Assembly (NCBI GenBank): GCA_016803235.1
Contig: JADCLI010000023.1
Location: 1 to 64,000, forward strand
Direction: 5' to 3'
Length of the DNA: 64,000 nt
DNA from: Pimelobacter simplex
GTDB lineage: Bacteria > Actinomycetota > Actinomycetes > Propionibacteriales > Nocardioidaceae
In this document: positions 49,211 through 59,203 of the stretch, in pieces
Layout of the letters: every line of letters begins with the position of its first letter
Position numbering within the stretch: position 1 is the stretch's first letter
Notes under the pieces: generated by a model
Told to the model about the DNA's origin: nothing
The model's input: only the letters and a program-made list of their open reading frames with translations
Databases searched by the model: none
Made by a program: the position numbers and the translations under genes

Positions 49211-52200
49211 GGGCGCCTTTCCAGTCGGTCGCTTCGCTCCCCTGGTGCTACGCATCCGTCCAGCAGGTCCGACAGGGCGATCACGAGCTCGACGGGCGGC
49301 TGCCAGGTGAAGATGCCGCACGGGTTGCCGTCGACCCGCGGGGTCTCCGGGCCGCACATGCCGCGCAGGTAGAGGTAGGCGACCCCGCCGAGGTGGCGCG
49401 CCGGGTCGTACCCGGGTTGGCGCCAGCGCAGGAAGCGGTGCAGCACCACGGCGTACAGCAGGGCCTGGAGCGGGTAGTCGGAGTGCCCCATCGCGTCGTC
49501 GAGAACGCTCGGCCGGTAGGAGCCCGCGGTCAGCGGCTCGTCGGCCGGCCCCAGCCAGTTGGTCTTGTAGTCGACGACGACGTAGCGCGGGTCGCCGCCG
49601 TCGCCGGACGGGAGCCGGAGCACGACGTCGATGGACCCGGTCAGGTAGCCGCGCAGCACCTGCTCGCCGAGCAGGGGGTTGTCGAGGGCGTCGGCGTACG
49701 CTCGGACCGGGTCGCCCTCGGGCAGGTGCTTGCGCAGCAGGGACGCGATGTCGCCGAGCAGCACCTCGTCAGCCGAGCGCGCCTGGTGGACGGGGTGGTC
49801 ACCGCCGGACAGTGGCAGCTCGAAGTCGAGCTCGCAGAGCCGGTCGGCGGTGCCCACACGACGCAGGGTCGTGTCGTCCATCAGCGGCCCGAGCGGGGTG
49901 TCGAGCACCGCGACCAGGGCGTCGGCGAGCTCCTCGGTGTCGAGGGCGACCGGCCACCAGGTCAGCTGCTCCTCGATGTGGCCGAGCAGCTCGGCGCGCA
50001 GGTCGCCCACCGTCGGGTCGGTGTGCTCGAGCACCGCGTGGACCAGCGAGCCGAAGGTCGCGCCGACGGGCAGCCCCGCCATCGGCGACGGTACGGCGAG
50101 CGCGGGGTCGGGCTCCGCGACCTCGACCACCGGTGGGAGGTCCTCGTCGTCCTTCGGCTCCATCTCGGGCTCGCTGCCGACGCCGGGCACCGGCGCACCG
50201 AGGTCGACGTGGCTGAGCGCGGAGTAGGAGGTGCGCCGCCACCCGGTGTCGACGGACCGGGTGAACGCACGGGCACCCAGCTCGGCCGGGGGGTCCGCTG
50301 GCGGCGCGGGCAGCGCGGCCGTCGGCTCGGCGACCTCGGGCACGAACGCGCCCCGGTCGCGCCAGGTGGCGAACAGCCGGGTCACGGCGTCCTCGTCGGG
50401 GACCGGCGGGTCGACGGGGACCGCACTGCTGAGGCCGTCGCCGTCCGGCGCCGGGCCGCGGAGCAGCAGCCGGTGCAGCGGCGAGGCCTCGGCGTTGCGG
50501 GTCGGCGCCCACCAGGCGACGACCTGGCTCTGGGCGCGGGTGAGGGCGACGTACAGCAGCCGCAGCCACTCACCGTTCTCCTCCTCGCGCCAGCGCCGCT
50601 GGTGCTCGGCCCAGTCGGGACCCGCGTTGGCGACGTCGAGGCAGCGACGACCGGCCGCGTCGTGGAAGAGCGGCTTGTCGGGCTTGCCGACCCAGCGGTC
50701 GGCGAGCGAGGGCACGTAGACGACGGGGTACTGCAGGCCCTTGCTGGCGTGGATGGTCACCAGCTGCACGGCGTCGGCGTCGGAGTCGAGGCGGCGGGTC
50801 CGCTCGGCGCCGCGGCCGTCACGTGCCTCGAGCACCTGCTGGCGCAGCCAGGCGAGCAGCGCCACGGCGCCCATCTGGTCGCGCAGCGCCGCCTCGTGGA
50901 GCACCTCACCGATGTGGCGCAGGTCGGTCAGGGTGCGCTCGCCGCCGACCTGGCCGAGGAGCCGCTCGGGCATCCCGCCGGAGGTGGCCGCCTCGACGAC
51001 CGCGGCGACGCCGCGCCGGCCGAGCGCCTCGGACCACGAGCGGAGCCGGTCGCCGAGGTCGTCGCTCAGGTCGTCACCGCCGGCGTCGAGGGTCGCGGCG
51101 TCGTACCCGAGGAAGGACGTGAGCGCCGCGGCCCGCACCCGTGGAGTGCGGTGCGGCTGCTCGAGGGCCTCGAGGAGCGAGAGCCACTCGACCGCGGCCG
51201 GGGTCGCGAACACGCTGCCACCGCCGGCGATCACCGCGGCGACACCGACCTCCTGCAGCGCGCTCCGGGCGGCAGCCAGATCGGCGTGGCGGTAGCAGAT
51301 GACCGCGATGTCGTCGGGGCGCAGCTCGCGCCCGTCGAACCTCGCTCCGCTGGTGATGAGCGCGCGGATGTCGTGGGCGAGGTCGCGGGCGATGTGGGGC
51401 CGGACCTGGTTGACCGAGAGGTGGGTGCCGCCGCGCTTGCCGAAGGTCTCGCGACGCACCACCCGCATCCGGACGGGGGCGCTCCTCGGCGCCCCGACCA
51501 GCCGGGACTCCTGGTGGTGGGCCTGGACGTCGTGCACCACGATCCGCGGGTCACCGAGCTCCGCACCGCCGAGCAGCCCGGCGAACCCGGCGATCAGGCC
51601 GGCGTCGCTGCGCCGGTTGACCGCGAGCGTCTGGCGGGTGGTGGCGGTCTCCGCGGCGGTGAGGTACGTCGTCACGTCGCCCCCGCGGAAGGCGTAGATC
51701 GCCTGCTTGGGGTCGCCGATGAGCACCATCGTCGCCTCGCCGGTGAACGCCCGGTCGAACACCTTCCACTGCACCGGGTCGGTGTCCTGGAACTCGTCGA
51801 CCAGCACGATCCGCCACCGCGCCCGCATCCGGGCGCGGGCCGGGGAGTCCGGCGACTCCAGCGCGTGGGCGAGCTGGTCGAGCAGGTCGTCGTAGGACAG
51901 CACGCCGAGGCGGCGCTTGCGCCGGTCGATCTCCTGGCGCACGGCGGTCGCGAACGCCACCTTGCGCCCGGCCGGGTGGTCGCGGGGCACGCCGGCGGGC
52001 TCGAGGTCGGCCTGCGGGTCGCCCACGACGCGGCGCGCGATGGCGAGCGCCTCCTGGTGCGTGAACGCCGGGGTGGTGCCGGTGGGCAGCTGCGCGAACG
52101 CGCGCAGGTAGAGGTCGTCGACCACCTCGACCAGCATGTCGTCGAGGTCCTCGACCAGCCGTGCGCGAGCGTCGGTGTCGCCCGCGACACCGAGGGACTC

Positions 52201-52599
52201 GAGCACCAGCGAGCAGAACTGGTGGATGGTCGCGATGGTCGCGGCGTCGAAGTCGGCGAGCGCCTGCGTGACCCGGCGGTGCCGGAGCTGCCGCTCCGCG
52301 GGCGGGCAGTCGAGCAGCTGCTCGATCACCTCGGTGGGCGGTGCGGCGAGCGTGCCGGCGAACGCCTGCTCGGCCTCGACCAGCTGGCGGCGTACCTGCT
52401 CGCGCAGCTCCTGGCTCGCCGCCCGCCCGAAGGTGACCACGAGCAGCTGCTCCAGCGGCACCCCCTCCTCGGCGACGTAGCGGGTCACCAGGGCGCCGAT
52501 GGTCCAGGTCTTGCCGGTGCCGGCGCTGGCCTCGAGCAGCGTGGTGCCGGTCGGCAGCGGGCCGCGGATGTCGAAGGGCGCCATGTCCGTGCCGGTCAC
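49207..52599 (-). CDS. recB: Exodeoxyribonuclease V subunit beta (RecB helicase-nuclease)
   Basis: 1130 residues. Walker A EASAGTGKTWTIGAL is near residue 25, Walker B VLVDEFQDTDPVQWK near 275, and the UvrD-like motif VTIHASKGLQYPVVYVP near 610. At the C-terminal end the nuclease domain has GSIDVVLR and VVVDYKTN, giving the Asp-Asp-Lys metal site. It is the 3'-5' motor and nuclease that processes double-strand breaks. The GTG at 52599 overlaps the recC stop; an ATG five codons later is an alternative. It is close to E. coli RecB in domain order. Confidence 0.92.
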   Translation of the reverse strand: MTGTDMAPFDIRGPLPTGTTLLEASAGTGKTWTIGALVTRYVAEEGVPLEQLLVVTFGRAASQELREQVRRQLVEAEQAFAGTLAAPPTEVIEQLLDCPPAERQLRHRRVTQALADFDAATIATIHQFCSLVLESLGVAGDTDARARLVEDLDDMLVEVVDDLYLRAFAQLPTGTTPAFTHQEALAIARRVVGDPQADLEPAGVPRDHPAGRKVAFATAVRQEIDRRKRRLGVLSYDDLLDQLAHALESPDSPARARMRARWRIVLVDEFQDTDPVQWKVFDRAFTGEATMVLIGDPKQAIYAFRGGDVTTYLTAAETATTRQTLAVNRRSDAGLIAGFAGLLGGAELGDPRIVVHDVQAHHQESRLVGAPRSAPVRMRVVRRETFGKRGGTHLSVNQVRPHIARDLAHDIRALITSGARFDGRELRPDDIAVICYRHADLAAARSALQEVGVAAVIAGGGSVFATPAAVEWLSLLEALEQPHRTPRVRAAALTSFLGYDAATLDAGGDDLSDDLGDRLRSWSEALGRRGVAAVVEAATSGGMPERLLGQVGGERTLTDLRHIGEVLHEAALRDQMGAVALLAWLRQQVLEARDGRGAERTRRLDSDADAVQLVTIHASKGLQYPVVYVPSLADRWVGKPDKPLFHDAAGRRCLDVANAGPDWAEHQRRWREEENGEWLRLLYVALTRAQSQVVAWWAPTRNAEASPLHRLLLRGPAPDGDGLSSAVPVDPPVPDEDAVTRLFATWRDRGAFVPEVAEPTAALPAPPADPPAELGARAFTRSVDTGWRRTSYSALSHVDLGAPVPGVGSEPEMEPKDDEDLPPVVEVAEPDPALAVPSPMAGLPVGATFGSLVHAVLEHTDPTVGDLRAELLGHIEEQLTWWPVALDTEELADALVAVLDTPLGPLMDDTTLRRVGTADRLCELDFELPLSGGDHPVHQARSADEVLLGDIASLLRKHLPEGDPVRAYADALDNPLLGEQVLRGYLTGSIDVVLRLPSGDGGDPRYVVVDYKTNWLGPADEPLTAGSYRPSVLDDAMGHSDYPLQALLYAVVLHRFLRWRQPGYDPARHLGGVAYLYLRGMCGPETPRVDGNPCGIFTWQPPVELVIALSDLLDGCVAPGERSDRLERRP

Positions 52600-55500
52600 A
52601 GTGGGCCCACCCTCTCCGCGCCCGCGAGGAGCGGCTCCCACAGCGTCCACGCGTACGTCGGCAGCCCCGCCTCGATCAGCACGGACACCGGCGCGTCGTG
52701 GCCCCAGATCCTTCGGTGCGCGGCGTCGTCGTCCTCGCCGGCGATGCCGAGCGGGTGGAAGCGGTCGGTGGTCCACGCGCCGGCGGCCGCCGCGACCGGG
52801 TCGACGTCGATCCCGCGCAGCTCCTTGGCGCGCGCCTCCGCCCACGCGTGCGCGGTCTTGACCGGGATCGGCAGCGGCCGGACCGCGCCCTCGTCGTAGA
52901 GGCCGACGACCGCTCGCAGCCACTCGACCGCGCGGTGGTCGAGCGGTCCGGCCAGTGCCCGCTGGGGACCGCTCCTGGCGCGGGCGATCGCGTGGCTGGT
53001 CCAGCTCTCGTCGGGGTGGCTGGCGCTGAGCGCGACGACCTGCAGCCAGGAGGTGATCCGCTGCTTGGGCCCCGGCCGGGAGTAGGTGACGTCGACGAGC
53101 TGGTTGCCGTGGACCCGGGGCACGGTACCGGTCAGCCGGCGACCACCGCCGAGGTCGACGTCGACGTCGACGCTGCGCGCAGGGGTGGAGCGCAGCGCCG
53201 CGCTCTGCTGGAGCAGGGCCTGGCAGTCGGCGACGACCGCGCCGAGAGCGCCGTACCCGAGGCCGAAGGGGGGCAGCGAACCTCGCAGCTGCTCGGCGAG
53301 CATCACCGCCTCGCCGGTGGTCGCGGGGTCCTCGGAGGTCAGGACCGCCTGCAGCAGCCGGTCGCCGATGGCCCACTTCTCGAGGTTGTCGAGGTCGACC
53401 GGGATCGCGTCGGCGACCTCACCGGGCTCGAACGGGGTGGCGACGTCGAGACGGCCGCGCAGGAAGGTGCGGGCCGGGCGGAGCACGAAGTCGACGAGGT
53501 CGGCCAGCGAGACGTCCTGCTCCGGCCGGGCCGGCAGCGCGCCGGGCAGGAAGGACGGCACCGGTGTCCGCTCCCGCACCGACGCCCGCGCGCCGGCCAG
53601 CGAGGCGCGGTCGAAGCTGAACGGTCCCGTGCCGACGAGCTCGCCGGGCACGTGGTTGCGCGGGTCGAAGCCCTGCAGCGGGTGGCGGAGGACGACCTGC
53701 TCGCGCACCGGCGACGCGGCCGTGCGGTCGAGGGCGTCGAGCAGCTCGCCCAGGGGTACGGCGGGCGGCCGCTCCTGGCCGGTGTGCTCGGCCGCGCCGG
53801 TGTAGGTGATGACGAGCCGCTCCCCCGCCGCGAGGATCGCGTCGAGCAGCAGCTGGCGGTCCTCACCGCGCAGGTCGCGCTCGCCGACGCGGGGGCGGCG
53901 GCCGAGCACGTCGTCGCCGTTGACCCCGCTGGCGCGCGGGAAGACACCGTCGTCGAGGCCGACCAGGCACACCACGCGGTGCGGCACCGAGCGCATCGGC
54001 ACCATCGTGCAGACCGTCAGCGTCCCGGTGCGGAAGTTCGCGCGGGTGGGTCGGCCGGCCAGCCGCGCCTGCAGCAGGGCGCGGACGTCGGCCAGGCGCA
54101 GCGGGACGCCCCTGTTGTCCTCGTCGCTCTGGCCGACGCTGCCGGCACCGACACAGGCCCGGCCCAGCTCGCGCTCGAACTGCGGCAGCTGCCACGCGTC
54201 GTCGTCCTCGACCTCGCACAGGTCGCGCACGCCCTCGGTGAGCGCGGCGAACCACTCGTCGGCAGTGGTCGCGGCGTCGAGCGCGGCCAGGCAGGCGCCG
54301 AGCCGGGCGACCGCCTCGCTCATCCGCCCGACGAGCTCGATCTCGCCGCTGGCGATGTCGTCGACGGGCAGTCCGCGCCCGACGTGGCGGTGGTCGTCGT
54401 CGCTCATCGCCACACCCAGCAGCAGCCGGTCGAGACCGGCGCGCCAGGTGTTGTGCTCGAACCCGTCCATCGCGTAGGCCGCCCGCTGGGTGGCGTCGAT
54501 CCCCCACCGGACCCCGGCCTCGGCGACCCAGCGGGTCATCCGGGCGAGGTCGTCGTCGGTGAACCCGAACCGGCGCCGGCACACCGGCCGGGCCAACAGG
54601 TCGAGGACCTCGGACGCGGTCGCCCGGCCGCCGGCGAGCTCGACGAGCACGACCGCGACGGCGAGCAGCGGGTTGGTGCTGCTGGTGGCGCGGTCGGCGA
54701 GCCGCACCCGCAGCTGATGGGCGGGATGCAGCACCACGCCACCCGGGCCGCCCGCACCGGCGCTGTCGCCGATCAGCTCGCCCATGCCGAAGCCGGCGGA
54801 GATCAGCGGCGCGTAGGCCTCGACGTCGGGGCACATCACGACGATGTCGCGCGGCTCGAGCGTCGGGTCGTCCTCGAGCAGGCCGACAAGCAGCTCGCGC
54901 AGGACCTCGACCTGGCGAGCCGGGCCGTGGCAGGCGTGCACCTGGAGCGACCGGTCGTCGGGGCGCATGACCCGCGCCGCCCGCTCCTCGGCCGACAGCA
55001 CCCGGTTGGCCCGCAGGTCGCCCTGCAGCCACCCGAGCAGGTCGTCCGGCGTCCCGGGATCCGGCGTCGCACCGGCGTCGGAGGCCTCGCCCGCACGCAC
55101 CCGCGCGCCCAGCACGGTGGCCAGCTCACGGGAGTCGCGCCCGAGCGAGGCGAGCAGCGGGTGGTGGGCCAGCTCGGCCGACGTCGACTCGTCCCTCGGC
55201 CCGACCTCGGTGCCGGCCTCCGACACGGCCGACCACAGCGCCGCGGACGGCTGGGCCAGCCAGAGGTGGACGTCGCGGTGCGCGGCCAGCGCGACCAGGA
55301 GGTCGATCTCGGTCTCGGGCAGCCGGGTGTGGCCGAACAGCGAGAGCCGGTCGGGCAGGTCGAGCCCGTCGACCTCACCGGCGCGCAGCGCCGCACACAC
55401 CCGGTCGTGGCGCACGTCCGGCGCCTCGGCATGACCCGCCTCGGCCATCCTGGCCAGCAACCGGCGCCACAGCTCGGCCTCCCAGGCGAGGTCGGGCGCG

Positions 55501-56015
55501 AGCTCGGCCCCGGCGCCGTCGGTGTCACGGCCCTCGCGCCAGTCACGGACCAGCGCCGGCCGCTGCACGGCGTACGACGCGAACAGCTCCGCGAGCCGTC
55601 GCGCGACCGACCACCGGCGGCTGCGGCGCAGCTCTCCCTCCTCGCCGTCGAGGCCGTGCCCCAGGTGGGTCGCGAGGGTCGTGCACCACGGCTCGTCGAC
55701 GGAGTCGTCGATGGTCGCCAGCAGCGGCCAGACCAGGCGGTCGGGGTGCCACGGGTCGTCGCGGTCGCGGCCGAGGAGCATCCCGACGAGAGACGCGGGC
55801 TGCAGGAAGCGCACCCCCGCGCACACCCCGTCGCCTCCTGACGGACCCGCACCGAGCCGGTGCGAGAGCCGCTGCGTGAGCCACCGCTCGACGCCCCGAG
55901 CCGGCACCACGACCACCTCGCTGGCGAACGGGTCGGCCAGCGGCGTCGCGAGCAGCCCGCCGAGCTCGTCGGCGAGCAGGTCGGTCCGCGCGGCGCGGTG
56001 CAGGTGGAGGGTCAT
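52596..56015 (-). CDS. recC: Exodeoxyribonuclease V subunit gamma (RecC)
   Basis: 1139 residues, RecC-like. The sequence starts LHLHRAARTDLLADELGGLL and has the inactivated helicase layout, e.g. VVVMCPDVEAYAPLI near residue 390, HQLRVRLADRATSSTNPLL near 425 and VCLVGLDDGVFPR near 680. No Walker A is present, as expected for RecC, which recognises Chi and splits the strands. It is the first gene of the operon, and the ATG at 56015 is separated by 11 bp from the double-TetR gene. RecBCD provides the main recombination exonuclease of this strain. Confidence 0.9.
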   Translation of the reverse strand: MTLHLHRAARTDLLADELGGLLATPLADPFASEVVVVPARGVERWLTQRLSHRLGAGPSGGDGVCAGVRFLQPASLVGMLLGRDRDDPWHPDRLVWPLLATIDDSVDEPWCTTLATHLGHGLDGEEGELRRSRRWSVARRLAELFASYAVQRPALVRDWREGRDTDGAGAELAPDLAWEAELWRRLLARMAEAGHAEAPDVRHDRVCAALRAGEVDGLDLPDRLSLFGHTRLPETEIDLLVALAAHRDVHLWLAQPSAALWSAVSEAGTEVGPRDESTSAELAHHPLLASLGRDSRELATVLGARVRAGEASDAGATPDPGTPDDLLGWLQGDLRANRVLSAEERAARVMRPDDRSLQVHACHGPARQVEVLRELLVGLLEDDPTLEPRDIVVMCPDVEAYAPLISAGFGMGELIGDSAGAGGPGGVVLHPAHQLRVRLADRATSSTNPLLAVAVVLVELAGGRATASEVLDLLARPVCRRRFGFTDDDLARMTRWVAEAGVRWGIDATQRAAYAMDGFEHNTWRAGLDRLLLGVAMSDDDHRHVGRGLPVDDIASGEIELVGRMSEAVARLGACLAALDAATTADEWFAALTEGVRDLCEVEDDDAWQLPQFERELGRACVGAGSVGQSDEDNRGVPLRLADVRALLQARLAGRPTRANFRTGTLTVCTMVPMRSVPHRVVCLVGLDDGVFPRASGVNGDDVLGRRPRVGERDLRGEDRQLLLDAILAAGERLVITYTGAAEHTGQERPPAVPLGELLDALDRTAASPVREQVVLRHPLQGFDPRNHVPGELVGTGPFSFDRASLAGARASVRERTPVPSFLPGALPARPEQDVSLADLVDFVLRPARTFLRGRLDVATPFEPGEVADAIPVDLDNLEKWAIGDRLLQAVLTSEDPATTGEAVMLAEQLRGSLPPFGLGYGALGAVVADCQALLQQSAALRSTPARSVDVDVDLGGGRRLTGTVPRVHGNQLVDVTYSRPGPKQRITSWLQVVALSASHPDESWTSHAIARARSGPQRALAGPLDHRAVEWLRAVVGLYDEGAVRPLPIPVKTAHAWAEARAKELRGIDVDPVAAAAGAWTTDRFHPLGIAGEDDDAAHRRIWGHDAPVSVLIEAGLPTYAWTLWEPLLAGAERVGPL

Positions 56016-56026
56016 CGCGGCCGAGG

Positions 56027-57190
56027 CTACTGGCGGGGTCCGGCAGAACTCGACGGAGTCCCCAGCACCGCCCGCCCGATCCGCAGGAGGCCGTCGCGCT
56101 GCCCGACCTCGTCCAGCGGCAGCCGCAGTCGCATCGTGTTGATGACCGACTGCGTCGCGCGCACCAGTGCGTGCGCGTCGGACCGGGAGAGATCCGGCCG
56201 GCAGGCGACGAGCAGGACGACCCATTCGTCGACATAGTCCTGCTGCATCCGGCGGATCGGCGCCCGCTCGTCCTCGGGCACGTGGACCAGCTCGGTGAAC
56301 AACGCAGCCAGGGCGTCGCCCTGCGCGACGTTGATCCGGACCAGCGACGCCAGCGCCCCCTCCAGCGCCTGCGCTGGGTCGCTGGTGGCCGACAGGACCC
56401 CGGCCAGGTCGAATTGCATGGCGTCGAGGCACCGGGTGATGACGTGCGCCAGCACCGCGGACTTCCGCGGGAAGTGGTGGTAGAGCGTCGGCCCCGAGAT
56501 CCCCGCCGCAGCGCCGATGTCGTCCATGCCGACGGCGTGGAAGCCCCGCTCCGCGAACAGGCGCACCGCGGCGGACAGTGCGGCTTCGCGCCGCGACGCG
56601 GGCCGCAGCCCGGATCCCGACCCCGTCGGCCGGCGTACGACGGCGCCACCGGTGCCGAGGTCGCCCAGTCCCGCGACAGCGGTCGCCGCCGCCACCATCA
56701 GCTCCTGCGCACGGTCTCGGTCCACCTTGGCCCGCTCGAACGCCCGTCCGGTCGTGAGCACCGAGTGCACGGCCCACGCCGGGACCTCTCCCCCGACCGC
56801 GCGCCGCAGCGGCTCGAGCGCGGCGAGGTAGCGGGCCTCCAGGTCGGCCGCCCGGCCTTGCTCGAGGAACACCTGCCCGCGCTGCCACACGCTGCCCGTT
56901 CGATCCGGCCGCAACAGCGCCGATGCCGCCGCGTCGAGCAGTCCGGGCAGGTCGCCCGGGCCGCCGTAGGCCTGCTCCAGCAGCTCTATCTCCTGCTCCA
57001 CCGCAGCGGCCAGCAGTCCCGCCTTGCCGCTGAAGTGGCGGTAGAGCGCGGACGCTGACACACCCACCTCCGCGGCGATGTCCGCGACCGAGACGTCGTG
57101 GAAGCCGGCCCGCTCGAACTGCCGCGAAGCCGCCGCGACGATCAGCTGCTTGCGGTTGCGCGGGCGGCGCTGCGCGACGGTTTCGGGCAT
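56027..57190 (-). CDS. Double TetR-family regulator (two fused HTH modules)
   Basis: 387 residues: two complete TetR units in one chain. First HTH near residues 12-60 (SVADIAAEVGVSASALYRHF), second near 200-250 (GMDDIGAAAGISGPTLYHHF), each followed by a helical ligand domain. A covalent pseudo-dimer is therefore possible. The ATG at 57190 shares a base with the patatin stop (TGATG). Related double-TetR proteins are found in actinobacteria near lipid-metabolism genes; here the neighbouring gene is a patatin-like lipase. Confidence 0.83.
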   Translation of the reverse strand: MPETVAQRRPRNRKQLIVAAASRQFERAGFHDVSVADIAAEVGVSASALYRHFSGKAGLLAAAVEQEIELLEQAYGGPGDLPGLLDAAASALLRPDRTGSVWQRGQVFLEQGRAADLEARYLAALEPLRRAVGGEVPAWAVHSVLTTGRAFERAKVDRDRAQELMVAAATAVAGLGDLGTGGAVVRRPTGSGSGLRPASRREAALSAAVRLFAERGFHAVGMDDIGAAAGISGPTLYHHFPRKSAVLAHVITRCLDAMQFDLAGVLSATSDPAQALEGALASLVRINVAQGDALAALFTELVHVPEDERAPIRRMQQDYVDEWVVLLVACRPDLSRSDAHALVRATQSVINTMRLRLPLDEVGQRDGLLRIGRAVLGTPSSSAGPRQ

Positions 57191-58131
57191 CAGGCCGGCA
57201 GCCGGTCGAGGTAGTCGAGCATCGTCAGTCGCCCGCACTCGATCGCCTCGTCGATGGCGGACAGGTCGGCGCTGAGCCGCGACACGTCGGGCGAGCCGAG
57301 CGGCGGGCGCACCTCGACCAGGGTCGGTACGTCGGCCAGGGTGCCCGCCGCAAGGCGGAGGTCGTCGGCGGCGTACGAGCGGAACCGGGCGACGTGCGCC
57401 GCACCGGCGGCGCGCCCGTGCCGCAGGAAGTACGGAGCAAGCAGCAGTCGCTCGAACCGTGACGGGGGCACGGCGCGCTGGTCGGAGCGGCGGGTGCGCA
57501 GAACCAGCACGTGGGTGGCGCCCTGGGCGAGGGCGGTGCGGTACGGCACCCCCTCCGAGAGCCCGCCGTCGACGTACCTCCGATCGCCCAGGCGGACCGG
57601 ACGCCCGGCCAGCAAGGGGATGCACGAGCTCGCGCGCAGCGCGGTCTGAGCGCCGAGCCGGTCGACGACGTACGGCGCCAGGTCGGTCTCCCTGCCCGTC
57701 GCGGCGTCGGTGGCGATCGGGTGGAAGCGGATCGGGTTGGCGACGATCGCGTCGAAGTCCATCGGCGTGATCGACTCGTAGACGTGGTGCACGAGGCGCC
57801 GCAGGTCGACGACCGGACCGCCGCGGAGGACCCGCCGCGGGTCGGTCACCCTCGCGGCCTGGACCTCGGGCCAGGCCCAGCTGCGCAGCCAGCGCTGCGC
57901 CTCGCCGGTCAGCAGCCAGGCGCCGTTGAGCGCGCCGCCGGACGTGCCGTAGACGTCGTCGAAGCAGTCGGTCAGGCCGGCCTCGTCGATGGCGAGCGCC
58001 ATCCCGGCGGAGTACGCCGCCCGGCTCCCGCCGCCCTCGATGGCCAGGGCGATCCGATGACCGTCGGTGCGCTGTCCCGGCCGGCTGCCGGACGCGCGCC
58101 GCTGCGCGAGGGCGTCGAGCAGCGTGGTCAT
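57190..58131 (-). CDS. Patatin-like phospholipase
   Basis: 313 residues. The Ser-Asp dyad is intact: S64 (YGTSGGAL) and D188 (YVDGGLSEG), with the oxyanion loop EGGGSRAAYSAG at residues 32-43. It would deacylate phospholipids or other lipids. The stop is shared in part with the double-TetR start, and the ATG at 58131 overlaps the maa stop. The four genes from the NTF2-like gene at 59.7 kb to this one have overlapping ends and are probably one transcript. Confidence 0.86.
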   Translation of the reverse strand: MTTLLDALAQRRASGSRPGQRTDGHRIALAIEGGGSRAAYSAGMALAIDEAGLTDCFDDVYGTSGGALNGAWLLTGEAQRWLRSWAWPEVQAARVTDPRRVLRGGPVVDLRRLVHHVYESITPMDFDAIVANPIRFHPIATDAATGRETDLAPYVVDRLGAQTALRASSCIPLLAGRPVRLGDRRYVDGGLSEGVPYRTALAQGATHVLVLRTRRSDQRAVPPSRFERLLLAPYFLRHGRAAGAAHVARFRSYAADDLRLAAGTLADVPTLVEVRPPLGSPDVSRLSADLSAIDEAIECGRLTMLDYLDRLPA

Positions 58132-58706
58132 TGCGGGAGCTCTCTCACCACCCGGGCGGGGTTGCCGACCGCCAGTACGCCCGCGGGCAGGTTGCTCGTG
58201 ACGACCGAGCCGGCGCCGACGACGGTGTTCGCGCCGATGGTGACACCGGGGCAGACGATCACGCCGCCGCCGAGCCACACGTTGTCGCCGATCGTGATCG
58301 GGGCGGCGTTCTCCCACTTCTCGCGTCGCAGCCCGGCCTCGAGCGGGTGCAGCGGCGTGAGCAGCTGGACGTTCGGCCCGATCTGCACGTCGTCGCCGAT
58401 GGTGATGTCGACGACGTCGAGCGCGACCAGGCCGAAGTTGACGAAGACCCCCGATCCCACGCGGATCTGGGATCCGTAGTCGACCCGCAGCGGCGGGCGG
58501 ATCGCGCTGTCCTCGCCGAGGGAGCCGAGCAGCTCATGCAGGATCTCGGTACGACGCGCACGCTCGTGGATCCCGGTCGCGTTGTAGGCGTCGGTGAGCT
58601 CCTGCGCGCGGACGTGGTCCGCGACCAGCTCGGGGTCGTCGGCGAGGTAGAGGTCGCCGGCGAGCATCCGCTCCTTCGGGGTGCGCGAGTCGCCCGCCGT
58701 GCTCAC
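58128..58706 (-). CDS. Maltose O-acetyltransferase-like hexapeptide acetyltransferase
   Basis: 192 residues: an N-terminal helical Maa region (PKERMLAGDLYLADDPELV) and a left-handed beta-helix with hexapeptide repeats (about 70-180; ITIGDDVQIGPNVQLLTP, ITIGDNVWLGGGVIV, TIGANTVVGAGSVVT). The catalytic His is in PLHPLE near residue 120. It would acetylate a sugar or similar alcohol using acetyl-CoA. The GTG at 58706 overlaps the preceding stop (GTGA). It resembles Maa/NodL proteins of similar length. Confidence 0.86.
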   Translation of the reverse strand: MSTAGDSRTPKERMLAGDLYLADDPELVADHVRAQELTDAYNATGIHERARRTEILHELLGSLGEDSAIRPPLRVDYGSQIRVGSGVFVNFGLVALDVVDITIGDDVQIGPNVQLLTPLHPLEAGLRREKWENAAPITIGDNVWLGGGVIVCPGVTIGANTVVGAGSVVTSNLPAGVLAVGNPARVVRELPQ

Positions 58707-59203
58707 CACTCGTGCCCCTCGGAGTGGTGCCGGCGGTCGTCCGCCTCGCTGATCTCCCCCTCGAGCGCGGCGCGCGCCTCCGGCTTGCCGTGGAAGCGCC
58801 GGTACGAGTAGACGAGCAGACCCAGCGCGATCGCGCAGGACAGCAGGAGGGTCACGCCGGTCCACACGCCTCCGGGCAGCCACCACCTGTCGGCGATCGG
58901 CCACCAGCCCGGCACCTCCGGATCGAGCAGCCACACCAGGCCGAACGCGCCGATCCCGAGGGCGCCGATGGTCGAGGCGATGATCCGCGGCCAGGTCTCG
59001 ACGCCCTCGGCCGCCGCGCGCAGGGCACGGAGCAGGACGGGGTCGAGGAGCCGCTCGGCCCAGGTGTACTGCTGCGAGAGGACGGCCAGGCCGGCTGCCA
59101 TCAGCAGCAGGCCGGGGCCGGGCAGCACCATCGCGGCGATGCCGGCGAGGAGCAGGATCCACCCCAGGACCTCGAGCAGGATCCGCTTCGCGGCGCCGGT
59201 CAC
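58703..59203 (-). CDS. PGPGW-family membrane protein
   Basis: 166 residues with four hydrophobic segments (about 10-40, 70-92, 110-132). AAMVLPGPGLLLMAAGLAVL near residues 23-42 matches the small PGPGW-type transmembrane proteins of actinobacteria. The C-terminal tail is acidic and cytosolic. Function is unknown. Overlapping stop/start codons (GTGA) link it to the NTF2-like and Maa-type genes on either side. Confidence 0.7.
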   Translation of the reverse strand: MTGAAKRILLEVLGWILLLAGIAAMVLPGPGLLLMAAGLAVLSQQYTWAERLLDPVLLRALRAAAEGVETWPRIIASTIGALGIGAFGLVWLLDPEVPGWWPIADRWWLPGGVWTGVTLLLSCAIALGLLVYSYRRFHGKPEARAALEGEISEADDRRHHSEGHEW

